A DNA stretch of 64,000 nucleotides from Pyrrhosoma nymphula (taxonomy: Eukaryota > Arthropoda > Insecta > Odonata > Coenagrionidae), in the NCBI GenBank assembly GCA_963573305.1, contig OY754330.1:2790001-2854000 (forward strand). The letters are read 5' to 3'. The notes beneath the pieces were generated by a model. The model saw only the letters and a program-made list of their open reading frames with translations. It was not told where the DNA came from and searched no databases. Both the position numbers and the translations under genes were made by a program. Every line of letters begins with the position of its first letter. Position 1 is the stretch's first letter. Of the stretch, positions 35,001 to 45,952 are shown one piece after another.

Positions 35001-36352
35001 CCGAATAGTTCACGACCTAAATTTCCTCAATTCTGCCATCGACGGCAATTTCCGATCCACCGACATCCTTCCTCTTTTTCTCTCTCTCTCCCTTCTTCAT
35101 GTTCCAAGCCGCAAAAACCCGCAGCAGTGATACACATCCTACACCTGTACCTAAAATTCCATCTCTTTCACTCTCCCAGCGTTCTCTTCTCTACAGACTC
35201 CCGAAACTATTCAACACATGTACTTTGTACTTTCTTTCAACCCCTTCCTTACCTTGACCCCTCCCCACCTCCTCCCTATCACTCTCCCTCTCTCTCTCTT
35301 ACCACTCGAATCAATCAATAAAAAAACGTCTTGCCTCCTTAAATGTAACCTAGTGTTTGATTGTACGGGCGACCATTACTGTTATTTCTTTATTGATTAT
35401 ATTTTATTCTTGTAGATTAATTTATTTAATTGTTATATACTAAATTTAAAAGGCCGCTTGTGGCTATTTTTGAATATTTCAATTAATAAATAGTCTACTC
35501 CATCACCCGCTGTGCGATTTCCCCCGATTCGTCAACCCACTGAGCACACACTGGTCTCTCTACGAGAGGCTGAGTCGACGGAGGAGAAACGGAGACGACG
35601 ATTAAATCATTTCCTCTCTCTCCGGGTCCACAGTGCTCTTCTATGAGCGTGCGGTTGTCTTAGAAATTCGGCGACGACTCATTGGGGAATTAGACAGTAT
35701 TATTTATTTGCTCTTGAAAAATATTACTACCATTTCATCTTCAAAGCCCGGAAGATGAGGGTTTATTTTTTGGAGGAATCTTGGTTCCTTATTCGTTAAT
35801 TTCTGGAGGACTTGAGGTTTGACCTTTCGCCCTTTCTTACACACATTTCCGTTCTTAGAGAAAAAAACTTGAGGTCACTTCGCAATTTACCCGGATATGT
35901 TGAGAAGTGTTCGAGTAAAATAATTCCGCCGTTTGTTTGAAAAATGCTACAAGACATGGGGATAAAAATATCCCGAATGGAGATGTGGGCGAAGGAGAGT
36001 GGTCGACTAGTTAATGATCGCCTGGTTCACGTCATTCAAATTATGGAATGACCGTTGCTGTTATTTGTTTTGAAAAAATGAAGAATTTATGACGGAAAGC
36101 TATTTTTACGTCTCTTTAGGCACTATGGGAAAGTCCCTGCAGAAAAGAGATTTCATGCCAATTCTCATAGATTATGTGGAGTCAAATATAAGTAGATGAG
36201 CGAAAACTCTTTCTCAAAGCAGTGAAATGTGTCAGCACATAACACTCCATTTATAACTCCTTTTACACTAATGATGACTCATCATAATTACATCCTAAGG
36301 ATGGTTGACACTGGCACTCCTCCATGTCCTTACCCTGTCACCTGTTCACTCA
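32071..36352. other. Long stretch with no recognised gene
   Basis: No gene, RNA or defined mobile element was recognised. There is a (CT)n run at 33,405-33,420, C-rich sequence at 34,682-34,700 and pyrimidine-rich sequence at 35,070-35,310 with many low-complexity frames. Confidence 0.5.
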
Positions 36353-36890
36353 TTAAGGTGTGGTTTGAGAGCGAAAAATAACTTCACCTAGAATTTGATG
36401 AATTTGAACTCGTCTTAAAGAAAAAAAAACTCTCATCTTTCCAATGATATCGAATTATAAATCCCTTGCCCAACTTTTCGTGCAATTTGCCTGAAAACAC
36501 ACAAGCTATATTACATGGGATAGATTACGGCTGTGCGCTCCAGAGGGATAATAATATAACGGTGTGTAGTTTGTATGTTTTCTCAACTATTTATAAAAAT
36601 TAATCTATTACGCACCGCAGTAATGTTTACAGAATCGCAAAAAAAACCTGCTGTTTTGAAGGCTTTTTAGCCGTGCGGCGTGAAAATATGAGTCAGGTTC
36701 GAAACTTAAGTGGGTATATTTATTTTATTACTGATAATATTTGTCATATTTATAACTTTAATTATGAACCATTAATATTACAGTATTTACTTCATACTTC
36801 TGACAGATGCTGAAATAACAAAAATGGGATTCGAATATGGTCTCCATTGTGACTACCTATGGGAAATATCTCGCTCAAACTACCTCAAGG
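36353..36890 (+). mobile_element. TTAAGG-type MITE, family A copy 2
   Basis: The left end is TTAAGGTGTGGTTTGAGAGC and the right end GCTCAAACTACCTCAAGG. The interior matches copy 1 in the same orientation (for example AATTTGCCTGAAAACACACA and GGCTGTGCGCTCCAGAGGGA). It is non-coding, and this copy preserves the left end best. Confidence 0.85.
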
Positions 36891-38200
36891 GGGAGATGTG
36901 ATATGTCTCCCTTCATACTCCGTTTCGCCTGATCTGTTGGCAGTTGTCTCACTCGGGCCTTCCCATCTATTACGCTCCTTACGAATTCCTTGTCTCCCAA
37001 TGCTCAAAGGCTACCCATCTGGGGCCTTCAGTGCCTCTCATTCTATTCTGTTCCAGTATTCCACATCTCCGAGGCAAAATTGCGACACTCCACGCGAACG
37101 TTTTCAGGGGTTGTGTCTGTATGAATAGATATACGGATGTTCCGAACACACAAATGGAGAGAAGGATGACGTCTCGTCGTCTTCGATGGGTTCAGAACGG
37201 GTGTTGTGTGAGGCGAGAGAGTACCCTGGGTAGAGTCAGCTGAAGATGCGGTATTGGGATGGATCATGGCGACTTGAATGTCTTAGTGGCTATGCCGTTT
37301 GAGGGAAAAGTGACTTAATATAATCGGTAGTTTCAGGCGTAACTTGAATCGAATCGATCCAATTTAGAATGAAAAACTCTTACTTTGATGATAATGTGAA
37401 ATCACAAAGTAGCAGTTTTTCATTCGAGAAGTGACTCATTAGGGTTGCTTAATTCAGTGGAAAACTCCAAAGAAATCGGTCGATCGTAAGGGACGTAATA
37501 CTATGAGAAGGCATTTTCCACGGGGCAAACCGAAGTGAGACTAGCAATGCTACATGCTCTCTCTGTATTCTTCCCTCGGTTATCCCATCAAATGAGATCC
37601 ACTCGGAAAATAGTCTCTGATGCGAAGGTCCAATATTTTCTTGCTTTCGGCGCTCCATCTTCCACATTCGCTGATGTGTGTTCATTCGTTGTCGAGGGCG
37701 GCCCTTGTTCCAATAATTGTCCCCGCCCCTGGATAAGCACCCTGGAGGACGTCCAAGTACATTGGGGTCGCCTGTGCGTCGGGGGTGTTGGTGGTCGACT
37801 CTCAGTCAGGGCTACTCAGGGTGCAGTCGATTCGTGCACTCACTCCGTCCCCACGCACGGCTGGTCACACATTTCTATGCATCAAACTCTGCACTAACAC
37901 ATGACAACAGGAATTAATAACGGCATTAAAGATTTATCATTTATTCATTAATGTAATCATTTATGTAACAAGTTGTTTAATTAATGATTTGCGTGATAAT
38001 TTATCAGATCGAGTGTTATTATTCAAATTTATGCCTTTGGATCAGAAAGAGAAAGATGACGAAATGCAGGTTCTTTGGCAAAAGTAACGGTATAAGGGCG
38101 CCGCCGTAACTTTTGAGGAATGCCCGGGGGGGCGCTTGGAAGGATTCCTCCCCCGGGTTAGGACACCTGATGCGTTCGACATTTCAGGTTCTTCCTCTAT
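36891..38200. other. No supported gene
   Basis: Frames of 99 codons (36,944-37,243) and 120 codons (37,535-37,897) on the plus strand have no recognisable domains. A G/C-rich inverted pair lies near 38,123-38,158. Confidence 0.4.
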
Positions 38201-38203
38201 TTC

Positions 38204-38241
38204 CGCGTAATCTTAAAGGTTTTGACCTTTAAGATTACGCG
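38204..38241. repeat. Perfect 17-bp palindrome with 4-nt loop
   Basis: CGCGTAATCTTAAAGGT (38,204-38,220), TTTG, then the exact inverse (38,225-38,241). It is isolated from the neighbouring hammerhead element. It could be a cruciform, a protein-binding site or a small-element remnant. Confidence 0.85.
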
Positions 38242-38366
38242 ATAAGATAGATGTTTAGCATAGATGTTTAGATTTTTCCGAAACAAAAATCATTTCTAAT
38301 CAGCATTTCGTGTTCATTACAATAAAGTTTTGTACTTTTCTACACTTTTTATTTTTTTAAACACAC

Positions 38367-38398
38367 AACTCGTTTCGCCAATTTTAAGGCATCGTCAG
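38367..38398 (-). ncRNA. Hammerhead-like ribozyme motif
   Basis: Mirror of the motif at 38,422-38,453: CUGACGA (38,392-38,398), extra U, helix II GCC with GGC, GAA, AC..GU and U17. The helix II loop differs slightly from the right arm. Confidence 0.55.
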
Positions 38399-38421
38399 GT
38401 GTTGTAGTGTAACTACTACAC

Positions 38422-38453
38422 CTGACGATGCCATCAAATTGGCGAAACGAGTT
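38422..38453 (+). ncRNA. Hammerhead-like ribozyme motif
   Basis: CUGACGA (38,422-38,428), extra U, helix II GCC (38,430-38,432) with GGC (38,441-38,443), GAA, minimal helix III AC/GU around GA, and U17 at 38,453. Helix I is ACAC with GUGU and is fully paired, extending by a G-U. All three helices can form. Confidence 0.6.
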
Positions 38454-38507
38454 GTGTGTTTAAAAAAATAAAAAGTGTAGAAAAGTACAAAACTTTATTG
38501 TAATGAA

Positions 38508-40600
38508 TATTAAAAGTGTGTACAAAGTAGAGCCTGAAGCTGTGGATTTTAGCATTTCGTGTATTGGGTGATGGATGGGGTGATGCAAGTGGAATGTTTT
38601 CCCATTTTAGTTTGAGACTTAACTCTTCCGGTATCGGTCAAAAACTGGTAATTGGCTTTTAAAAAAATCTTTAGTTTCGCAAAGTTCAACCGTGATTGTG
38701 GCTCTGGTGAAATTGCAATTTCTTTACGGCGACGCGTATGAATTTCCTGCGTCAGTATTTTAAGTGCTTTGATGTTTAAGAGGAGCGAGGATCAACTTCA
38801 TTCTCTCAACATTTCAGACTTCTTCCTGGCTGGTCTCTCGCTCCTTGAAAGGTCATAAGATAAAAGTGGCGATGTAATGCAATCCGAATCAATGCGGAAT
38901 TTTTTCTGCAGGCGGAATCATAATTAAGCTACTTTAGGGTCAATAAACTTGCGGTAAACAATAAAAGAAGGGTTAATTTCGTCTTTTGGGATGTCTTATT
39001 AGTAAAGTTATTGCGGATTTCGGCGAAAAAAATCCGTGAGTAGCAAATCGGGATAGCCACTGACCTCGGGATACTTCTCAAAATCTGATCCAGAACCTAT
39101 TTACGAGAAGGAATTGGCCCTAAATCGTGATGATGTGTCTAGAGGGCAGCGCGTCAAAGCCAAGAGGATACGCCTCATCAATAATTGGTCCTCGGCCAAG
39201 GACGTGCTTGACCGTCGCGTCTTAATATGAAAGGAGGAAATGCGAGTCGTAATTTATTTTAAATAAAAAGCAATCTATTTTTCATGTATACACTGAATAA
39301 TCATACTGCCTTTTCGAAGATACGGGATATTACGTATTTTTAACCCTCTTCATCGCGGAGGATTTAATGTTGACCACCCCGCTAGTCACTTGTTGCGTAC
39401 CTAGAGACTATCTCTCTGGTAGAGGAGCGGTGAGTGATCGCTGTTTTATTTTTGTGTCTCTTTGGTCTGCGGGATATGATTGAATTTCTTTGCACTTTTC
39501 CACATCCAGATAATGTTGGACAAATGAAGATTCCCAGTATTAATCCATTGTTGTTGACCTCAGGAGAAAGTGAAACATGCCTGTGTTTTTTTACGTAGGT
39601 AGTCGATTAGCTGTGACAGTGTTTGAAATTGCTCTTGCTGCGAGGAGATTCCTAAGTGTGATGAATAATTTTAGCTCCTGTGGTGTGCTGATTACGTTGC
39701 CATTGATTCATGTCGATCTTTTCGACCAACATTCGATTAAATATTTGTACATTTTTCATTGCACCTAAGGCATTAATTTTAATGAAATTTCACCTAATTA
39801 GGTGTCAAAACGTAAGTCACAAAATATAGTATATATTAGACGAATTTTATTGAGGATGTATAAAAACGAAGCCATGTGCTTTCATGCCAACGTGTGGTAT
39901 TTTTGAAAGCGAGTTCGAATGCTTTTAACGACCTCGGCATTCTTTTAGCGCTTAGGGCAAGCGTCATTTTAGATCTTCATCTGTCGGTTGGAAGATTCTT
40001 ATCGTCGTTAATGGATTGTTTTTGCACCATTGTGTTTTCATGAAGTATTTTATTTTTTGCATTCCTAAATCATATCCGATGTTTTGGAATTAAATTCAAT
40101 ATTTTTAAAATGATATTTAACACATTTTCTGCTCCATTATTAATTTCGAATCCATATCGGTGTGGAGTGCATTTCCCTCCATGATATCCTATGTGTTAGC
40201 CAAAATAGTTTCCTCTGTATTTTTAAAATACGATGCCGTAATTGAAGACAAATTATTTTCTTTTGAAACTCAAACCTTTTCAGAAGGAATAATCCATGAG
40301 AGCCTTCCTGTCTTCAGCTTCATTTCTCCGTCGAGGACTTCTGCAAGTTTCGAAACACGAGGAATGGAATCTTTATGTAATTCTTTCCCTGCACTAACTT
40401 GATTTCTGCTTTCGTTCGCAATGTGAGTCTTATAGCGTGAAAAAGTTGATACTTACAGTACTTAATAATTAGCGAAAACGACTTGGACAATGAAGAAGAC
40501 TCGTGTGCGAGAAATGACACGATTCGAGGGTCATTACTTCTTCGGCGAGTGTCTCGCGCGCGCACGGGGCACGAATAGTGGGAATATAGTCTATACGGAG
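38508..40600. other. No gene recognised
   Basis: AT-rich sequence without recognisable genes. Short frames such as 39,577-39,768 and 40,160-40,402 lack domains. Confidence 0.5.
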
Positions 40601-40605
40601 GAGAC

Positions 40606-40720
40606 ATTACCCGCCTTGACCTAAGGCATGTGTTCGAGTCGCGTAGGTCCAGGCGGCAGTTCGTTTCTAATGTAGTGTCCGTCCTTTCGCGCGTGACTGC
40701 CCCGGCGAAGCATTTTTAGT
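40606..40720 (+). mobile_element. Possible tRNA-derived SINE fragment
   Basis: CCCGCCTTGACCTAAGGCAT followed by GTGTTCGAGTCGC resembles the anticodon-to-B-box part of a tRNA-type SINE. No A box or tail is clear. Confidence 0.35.
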
Positions 40721-40896
40721 GGCCATCGACCATCGTTTGCGATTTGGGCTTTCTATCGACACTGTTGGAGTTGTTATAATTAATGATGTTTAAATTCGAC
40801 AGTCTCTGGCGTTAAATGGTGGAACAGCATTTTAGTACTTCAATCAAACTGCAGTAATTGTACTGTCCACTTAAATTTTAATGTAAAATATTACAC

Positions 40897-40934
40897 AACA
40901 CGTGTTTCGACGTTTCTTAGGGCGTCATCATCAG
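40897..40934 (-). ncRNA. Hammerhead-like ribozyme motif
   Basis: Minus strand: CUGAUGA (40,928-40,934), extra U, helix II GACG/CGUC with a 10-nt loop, GAA, helix III ACAC/GUGU, U17 at 40,897. Confidence 0.62.
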
Positions 40935-40959
40935 GTCTACATCTGCAAGATCTGTAGAC

Positions 40960-40997
40960 CTGATGATGACGCCCTAAGAAACGTCGAAACACGTGTA
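40960..40997 (+). ncRNA. Hammerhead-like ribozyme motif
   Basis: CUGAUGA (40,960-40,966), extra U, GACG (40,968-40,971) with CGUC (40,982-40,985), GAA, helix III ACAC/GUGU (40,989-40,996), A17 at 40,997. Helix I pairs at four of the first five positions. The core matches the consensus apart from the inserted U. Confidence 0.65.
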
Positions 40998-41059
40998 GTG
41001 TAATATTTACATTAAAATTTAAGTGGACAGTACAATTACTGCAGTTTGATTGAAGTACT

Positions 41060-41579
41060 AATGATATTTAGTAAAATATTTTTGAAAAAAAATCAAAGGT
41101 TAATCTATTGAGCAGTTGTATCTTGGTGTTTTTGAGTATTTGTCGTTTAAAATTAATATAATCTACGGAATATAAATACTTGTCTAGAATATTTTATAAT
41201 CCATAGTTTTATATACCTAGACTGAAGACAGCGGACAAACACAGATTTATATTAAAAATAGTCTAATCCTCTGGTTTGATAAGACAGACGGTCTACACGC
41301 TTCTCGGTCGGTGTTATGAACCATGTAAATATTAAAGCAATTATATGATCCCCTCCTCTTCTCAGAGTGACAGGTAGTGAGAGTGAAAATAGGACAACAA
41401 AATGGTTTAATATCATCACGATAGCAAGAGGTATAAGGCGAGTGAAGCCGGAGGTAGCCTCTAGTTTAAAAAAAAATGATTATATTTCGCATATTGTCTG
41501 TTTTCACGTGCGCTGTATATCAGCGCCGTTAGCACGGATTCCTCCGGGCGAATATTTGCGTCCATAAAAGCGATAGGGT
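41060..41579. other. No gene recognised
   Basis: AT-rich flank of the hammerhead palindrome with no recognisable structure. Confidence 0.5.
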
Positions 41580-42355
41580 TTGAGAGATGTGAGAGTGTCG
41601 TCTGGCGTGGAAGGATTTTCAAATCGACTCGGAAAATTACGCGGCTTGCAAAGTGTCTTGGCCCCGCCATTCAAAAGCGTTGCTCTACTGAGTTGTCTTG
41701 TTCGTCCCACCCCCCTTTTTCGCCACGCGTCCTTCGGCGTTTGGTCCAGCCGTCTCCTCCCACGACGACCAAGGCCGAGAGAGAGACCGGAATGTGCGAG
41801 AGAAGAGAGAGGGATCTCGGGAGGATTTTTGGCGGGCGGCGGCGGCGGCAGCAAAGACGACGCTTCGGATGTGATATTTCTGAATTCTGGAGCCGCGGTC
41901 GTCAAGGTGGACCACCGCCCAATCCGCTCCCAATCCTCTTGAGATGAAATGAAGCCGCCACTCCGAAGAGAGAGCGTCGACTTTCTGGTGGGGAGCTGGT
42001 TGGTGTGGTGGCTGGAATGTCTTCCCGTCTCTATTGCCCGGGATCGACCTCCAACAGTGGTGGAGATATTTCAGTGCAAATACCTATTCTTCAGCTTCAG
42101 GAGAACTTCAACCGTCCTGCGGATTGGACGTTAAACTGTCATCCCCTTACGCGCCTTTCAGAAGAGTAGGCCGCGGCGCCGGGTTTCTCTCCACCTTTCC
42201 TCCGTTCCCCACGTCTCTTGCCCACACATTATTCATGGCGCCAATGGCCTTAAAGATTGTCCGTCGCCATCCACACACTTTAATGGCCGAACGACCTACC
42301 GGCATTCAGTTCGTCGAACCTTAAGCCGTGAAATAGCGTCACCGGAGGAGTTTGG
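41580..42355 (+). promoter_or_regulatory. GC/CpG-rich island, possible 5' exon
   Basis: The GC-rich segment includes GGCGGGCGGCGGCGGCAGC and long open frames on both strands (up to 133 codons), the signature of GC content rather than of a gene. It ends near CCGGAGGAGTTTG|GTAAGC (42,351), a plausible donor, and CATTCAGTTCG near 42,304 is initiator-like. I list it as a possible promoter or 5' UTR without an assigned gene. Confidence 0.3.
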
Positions 42356-42544
42356 TAAGCTTTGTTTCGGCCCAACTTCCGTTCGCCAATAAGTGAAGCC
42401 CAACACCGTGGATCTTATACAATATTCATCTAATTAATTTACCATTTTCCGCGGTGTGTCATTTTTTTTAAATAAATTTTCTCCACTTTACGTGTGGTGG
42501 AACGTATTGAAATGTCAATGTCCTGTTGATCACGACGTGATGTT

Positions 42545-42720
42545 ATAATAGTGTACTAGTGTACGGAGCTGCTGCTGGCCAGAGGGCACGGGTTCAAAAT
42601 CCGCGTGAGTCCTCTTTTAGGCTGCCAGTTGGCCGTCCAAAGGAGGCCGTGTTTGTAGGCGGGGGGAATGTGTATGTATTGCCCAAGCCTGGGCTAATAT
42701 TTTGTGCCAGATCTCATCCG
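42545..42720 (+). mobile_element. tRNA-derived SINE fragment
   Basis: GGCCAGAGGGCACGGGTTCA followed by AAATCCGCGTGAGTCC has a B box (GGGTTCAAAATCC, from about 42,589) in tRNA-like context. The downstream GCCAGTTGGCC and GGGGGAATGTG are body sequence. The 5' A box is unclear and the 3' end is not defined. Confidence 0.5.
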
Positions 42721-45660
42721 GGAATCCACGGAGGCGGTGCAAGGAAAGAAGCGCGGTCCATTGTGCGCGAAATGTGTGAATTTAACACTTCCACATCGCC
42801 ACGATGCAGTACCTAGTCATCTTCGCGACTCGCCACCACCACCCTCCTCTCTTCCCCCTCGTCATTTCCCTGCTCGGCCACTCTCATCCACTGCGCCTCG
42901 CGATTGTCTCTTTTTTTCCAAAGTCAAGCCATTGGCGCTCATCTGCAATTGCTTGACTTTTGTCTCGCCGCGGTTTTCGTGTCAAGCCCCTCCATCCACA
43001 TCTATGCGAGCGGACTAGTCTGCCATTTGGAGTCTCCAACGTAATGAGATATAGGCGAACAGTGAGTAACTGACATTTTTCCTTCAAGTTTTCCTTATTG
43101 CATTTATTAATTCGGGAAACTGCTCGTACCTCTGTCGACTGAATTTGCGGCAGCGAAGTTTTGAAACTCTCTGTTAATCGTGATTGGTAGCATATTGTTC
43201 ATAAACAGTATTACTAAAGTAATGCTCACTACCGGCAAAGTTTCACCTCATTGATTTAAGACAAATATGATATTCGTCAGCATTATCAGAGAAACTTTTC
43301 GTATAAATTTCCACAACTTGTTGTGCAGTAAGTTTCAGCGTTTTAATCCTTGGAACTGCTCGTTAGCTGCAACGTTAACTTCAAATTCCCACATTATTCT
43401 TTTGAAATTAAAAACTGCGTAAATGCCCGCTTGCTTCCATACAGGGCTCTTGTTTCTTTGCTGCCCAGGTTATTTCCATCGCCGATTTCATTTCCGTTTG
43501 CCGTGTCATTGTCCTCCTGTAGAAGCTTTTCCCTTGTCGTAAGACACAACTACTGCCATTCAGTGGTGCTGATATAGATAAAAACGAGAGAATAGTTGAT
43601 AATGTGATATAAAATTATTCAGTCCTAGTAAACATCTAAACTGTGCTTGTTGTGTGGCGGCGGGTGCTACTAACAGTGACGTTGGAAACAGATTCCTTTC
43701 TGAGAACTAACTGCCTCAGATAGCGCTGCCATCGCCGTGTTGTGTTACGGTTCCTTCGACTTTCTTTCTGTTCATATTTGCTCAACAGAACGTCGTCGTC
43801 GTCCGCGTCTTTTCAGAGAGATAAGAGTGTGATAGTGATTCAACGTGATTCGAGTACAAAGCTTTTGACAGGGCGCGAGGCAGTGAGGTCACGATTAGCT
43901 CCCATGTATGTACCATGTATGCACCAAAACATCATTTCACGTAGACATCTGGTTTTTTTTAAATAAAGAAATGGATTCGAAGTAACTATAAAGCGTTCTC
44001 CCCGATCCATTTAGAAATGTTTTACTCGACCCAATTTTACTCCAGCGAAAATGATTGAACTAAACACACCATTGCGATAAAATTGGCTCGTGCGTATATC
44101 CATCTTTTCGTAAGACAAGTAGTAAGGTCCTGCAGTGATATCCTACTTTCATGGGGTATATTTTTGCTCTAGGTTGTCGATATTTGCAGTTTGAGGGAAT
44201 GGTAAGGCTGACTAATTTTGGGAATAAATATGTATGCCGTGCTCTAATTATGGTTGATGTTATTAATGAGGCCAGGGAAAGGAATGGTGACAATTTTGAC
44301 GGGAAATGAACGGAAACTTGTGCTTAAAAGGCTGCACTGCAAAAGTGCATTAATTTTTAGGTGTTGACTCTTCTTAACTCCTGCGCACTCGATAATATAG
44401 CTCGTGTACATTTACGATGATATCAAAATAAGTTTCCTTCTTTTCGAAGAGCTCACAATTGATATTCACGTCATTAATTCATTTCTTCGTTAATTTCTCC
44501 TAAAACTTAAAAAAACGACATGTTATAGTTTACGCCTTATCTTTCTCTCGAATTTTCTCTTTTGAGAAACTCTTTCGAATTTTCTTGCATCGGAATGCTA
44601 ACGCCATGCGATGAAAACTTACGGATAATTCAACCTATGCGCGCATATCCATTTTCTAGTTTTCTTTCGCGATTACACTGGATGAGTCGCCTCCTCTGGT
44701 CTAGCAAACAAAAAAATACGACGAAAGACGTCTCTCTCTCTCTTCACAAACGCACATATACACGAGTGGCTGAATGAACCGCGCACCTGAATCCGCTCCT
44801 CTTGCCCTCCTCCCTACCTGTGACCCCAAGGTCGGATTTATATTCGCCGGTTATTTTTATCTTTTGGGTAAGAATAACACCTTGAATTCGATTCAGTCTC
44901 TTGTATTCGCGGACTCTTTATTTTTTTATCGGGGCTCACCTTTTTTCATTTACAGCCGTCATGTTTATATGAATTGCTTCTTCTTGCTTTCTTAGGCCCG
45001 CTTTTCAAGAATGGACCGGTTTCCTTTGGTCAAAGCCTTTTATGAAAATATTTATCAATCTAGTTTCAATGTTACTTATGTCGTATTTGAACTGAATGAA
45101 ATTGCTGGTGATAACACTCAGGGGGTGGATCTCTGGGTTAAAGTCTTACTTTCGGTCGATGGTGTCCGACGGGAGACTTTCCCATCGTCTGTTCACGGCT
45201 GCTGATGAACATCGAATCTGAAAATGATTTAATTTGATTTATTTCTTTTACCAGAATGGCCAGATGGGACGCAATACAATCCCCTCTTTCACGGGTGAAA
45301 CATAAGATGAAATTCAAAATGAAATGTTATCAAATTTCCTTCAGAGAAGAATTTGATCTATACTATTATTGATGCAAACTGCATGGAGGTGCTTCTTCTA
45401 TATTGCCATCAAAGAGCCAATCACAGGCTTCCGTTTGCAACGAGGGACGACATTATTGTTTGCGACATAGTTTACATTCGGAATTGAACTTACTTGCTTG
45501 TTACTCGAATATTTTTGGCCGTGCAGAATAGGCATTAGTGCATTGAAAACACGACGATTTGATCGAATAAATTTCAGCTAACATTTTACTGTGGTTCACT
45601 GGCTTCGTGATTTCTGTATTATTTCTTCTTTGAATAGTTATTGACCACTTTAATAATAAT
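42721..45660. other. No supported gene
   Basis: Open frames up to about 104 codons near 42,704-43,018 lie in GC-rich sequence and have no domains. The rest is AT-rich. No mobile element was defined. Confidence 0.45.
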
Positions 45661-45661
45661 A

Positions 45662-45952
45662 ACATTGGTTAATGGATGGAGGTTTGGTCGAATGTCTTTT
45701 TTGAGAAACTCAAATTCCTTTTTCCGCCAAGACGTTTCTTCGCCTTTTTGTATTAATGAGGCTTCTTCAGGGCTCAAAGGATTAACTTTCTTACTGCGAC
45801 AATGGCAACACGTGTTACCACTGTCGCAGTTAAATAAGAATAATAAAAAGGTAGACGTTCGCAGCCTTAATAAAAAGGCGAAACGTCGGCAGTAAAAGGA
45901 AGTGGAGTTTCTTAAGAAAGACATGACCAAACCTCCAAATAATTAACCAATG
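45662..45952. mobile_element. Hammerhead palindrome 7 with nested hairpin
   Basis: Arms at about 45,662-45,762 and 45,863-45,952 (ACATTGGTTAAT...; GGAGGTTTGGTC; GAAACGTC) flank a 100-bp centre. The centre holds a second hairpin, CTGCGACAATGGCAACACGT / TTACCACTGTCGCAG (45,794-45,829). The left arm keeps a full motif on the minus strand; the right arm keeps only the GAAACGTC half. Confidence 0.7.
45731..45770 (-). ncRNA. Hammerhead-like ribozyme motif
   Basis: CUGAAGA (45,764-45,770), extra A, helix II GCCU/AGGC with a long AU loop, then GAAGAAAC, so three bases are inserted before the GAA box. Helix III is AC/GU and C17 is at 45,731. Helix I would require a two-base bulge. Activity is doubtful. 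Confidence 0.4.

Larger units (their letters stand above)
38313..38507. mobile_element. Hammerhead palindrome 5, near-perfect
   Basis: Arms of 96 bp (38,313-38,408 and 38,412-38,507) meet with about 3 nt between them and differ at only a few positions. Each reads outward: ACACCTGACGATGCC, helix II, GGCGAAACGAGTTGTGTG, a poly-A-like AAAAAAATAAAA and AGTACAAAACTTTATTG. It is probably the youngest copy of its kind apart from palindrome 6. Confidence 0.85.
40834..41059. mobile_element. Hammerhead palindrome 6, near-perfect
   Basis: A 226-bp hairpin whose arms meet at 40,945-40,949. The arms read outward from GGTCTACA through CCTGATGATGACGCCC, GAAACGTCGAAACACGTG, TGTAATATTTAC and AAGTGGACAGTAC to AATTACTGCAGTTTGATTG. 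Only two or three mismatches are visible. It is non-coding. The 3' part shares GTGGA with the PLE 3' box. Confidence 0.85.

Noticed and set aside
41504..41947. Overlapping open frames of 82-133 codons on both strands
   Set aside because: They reflect GC-rich sequence with few stops. Frames on opposite strands cannot all be genes, and none has a recognisable domain.
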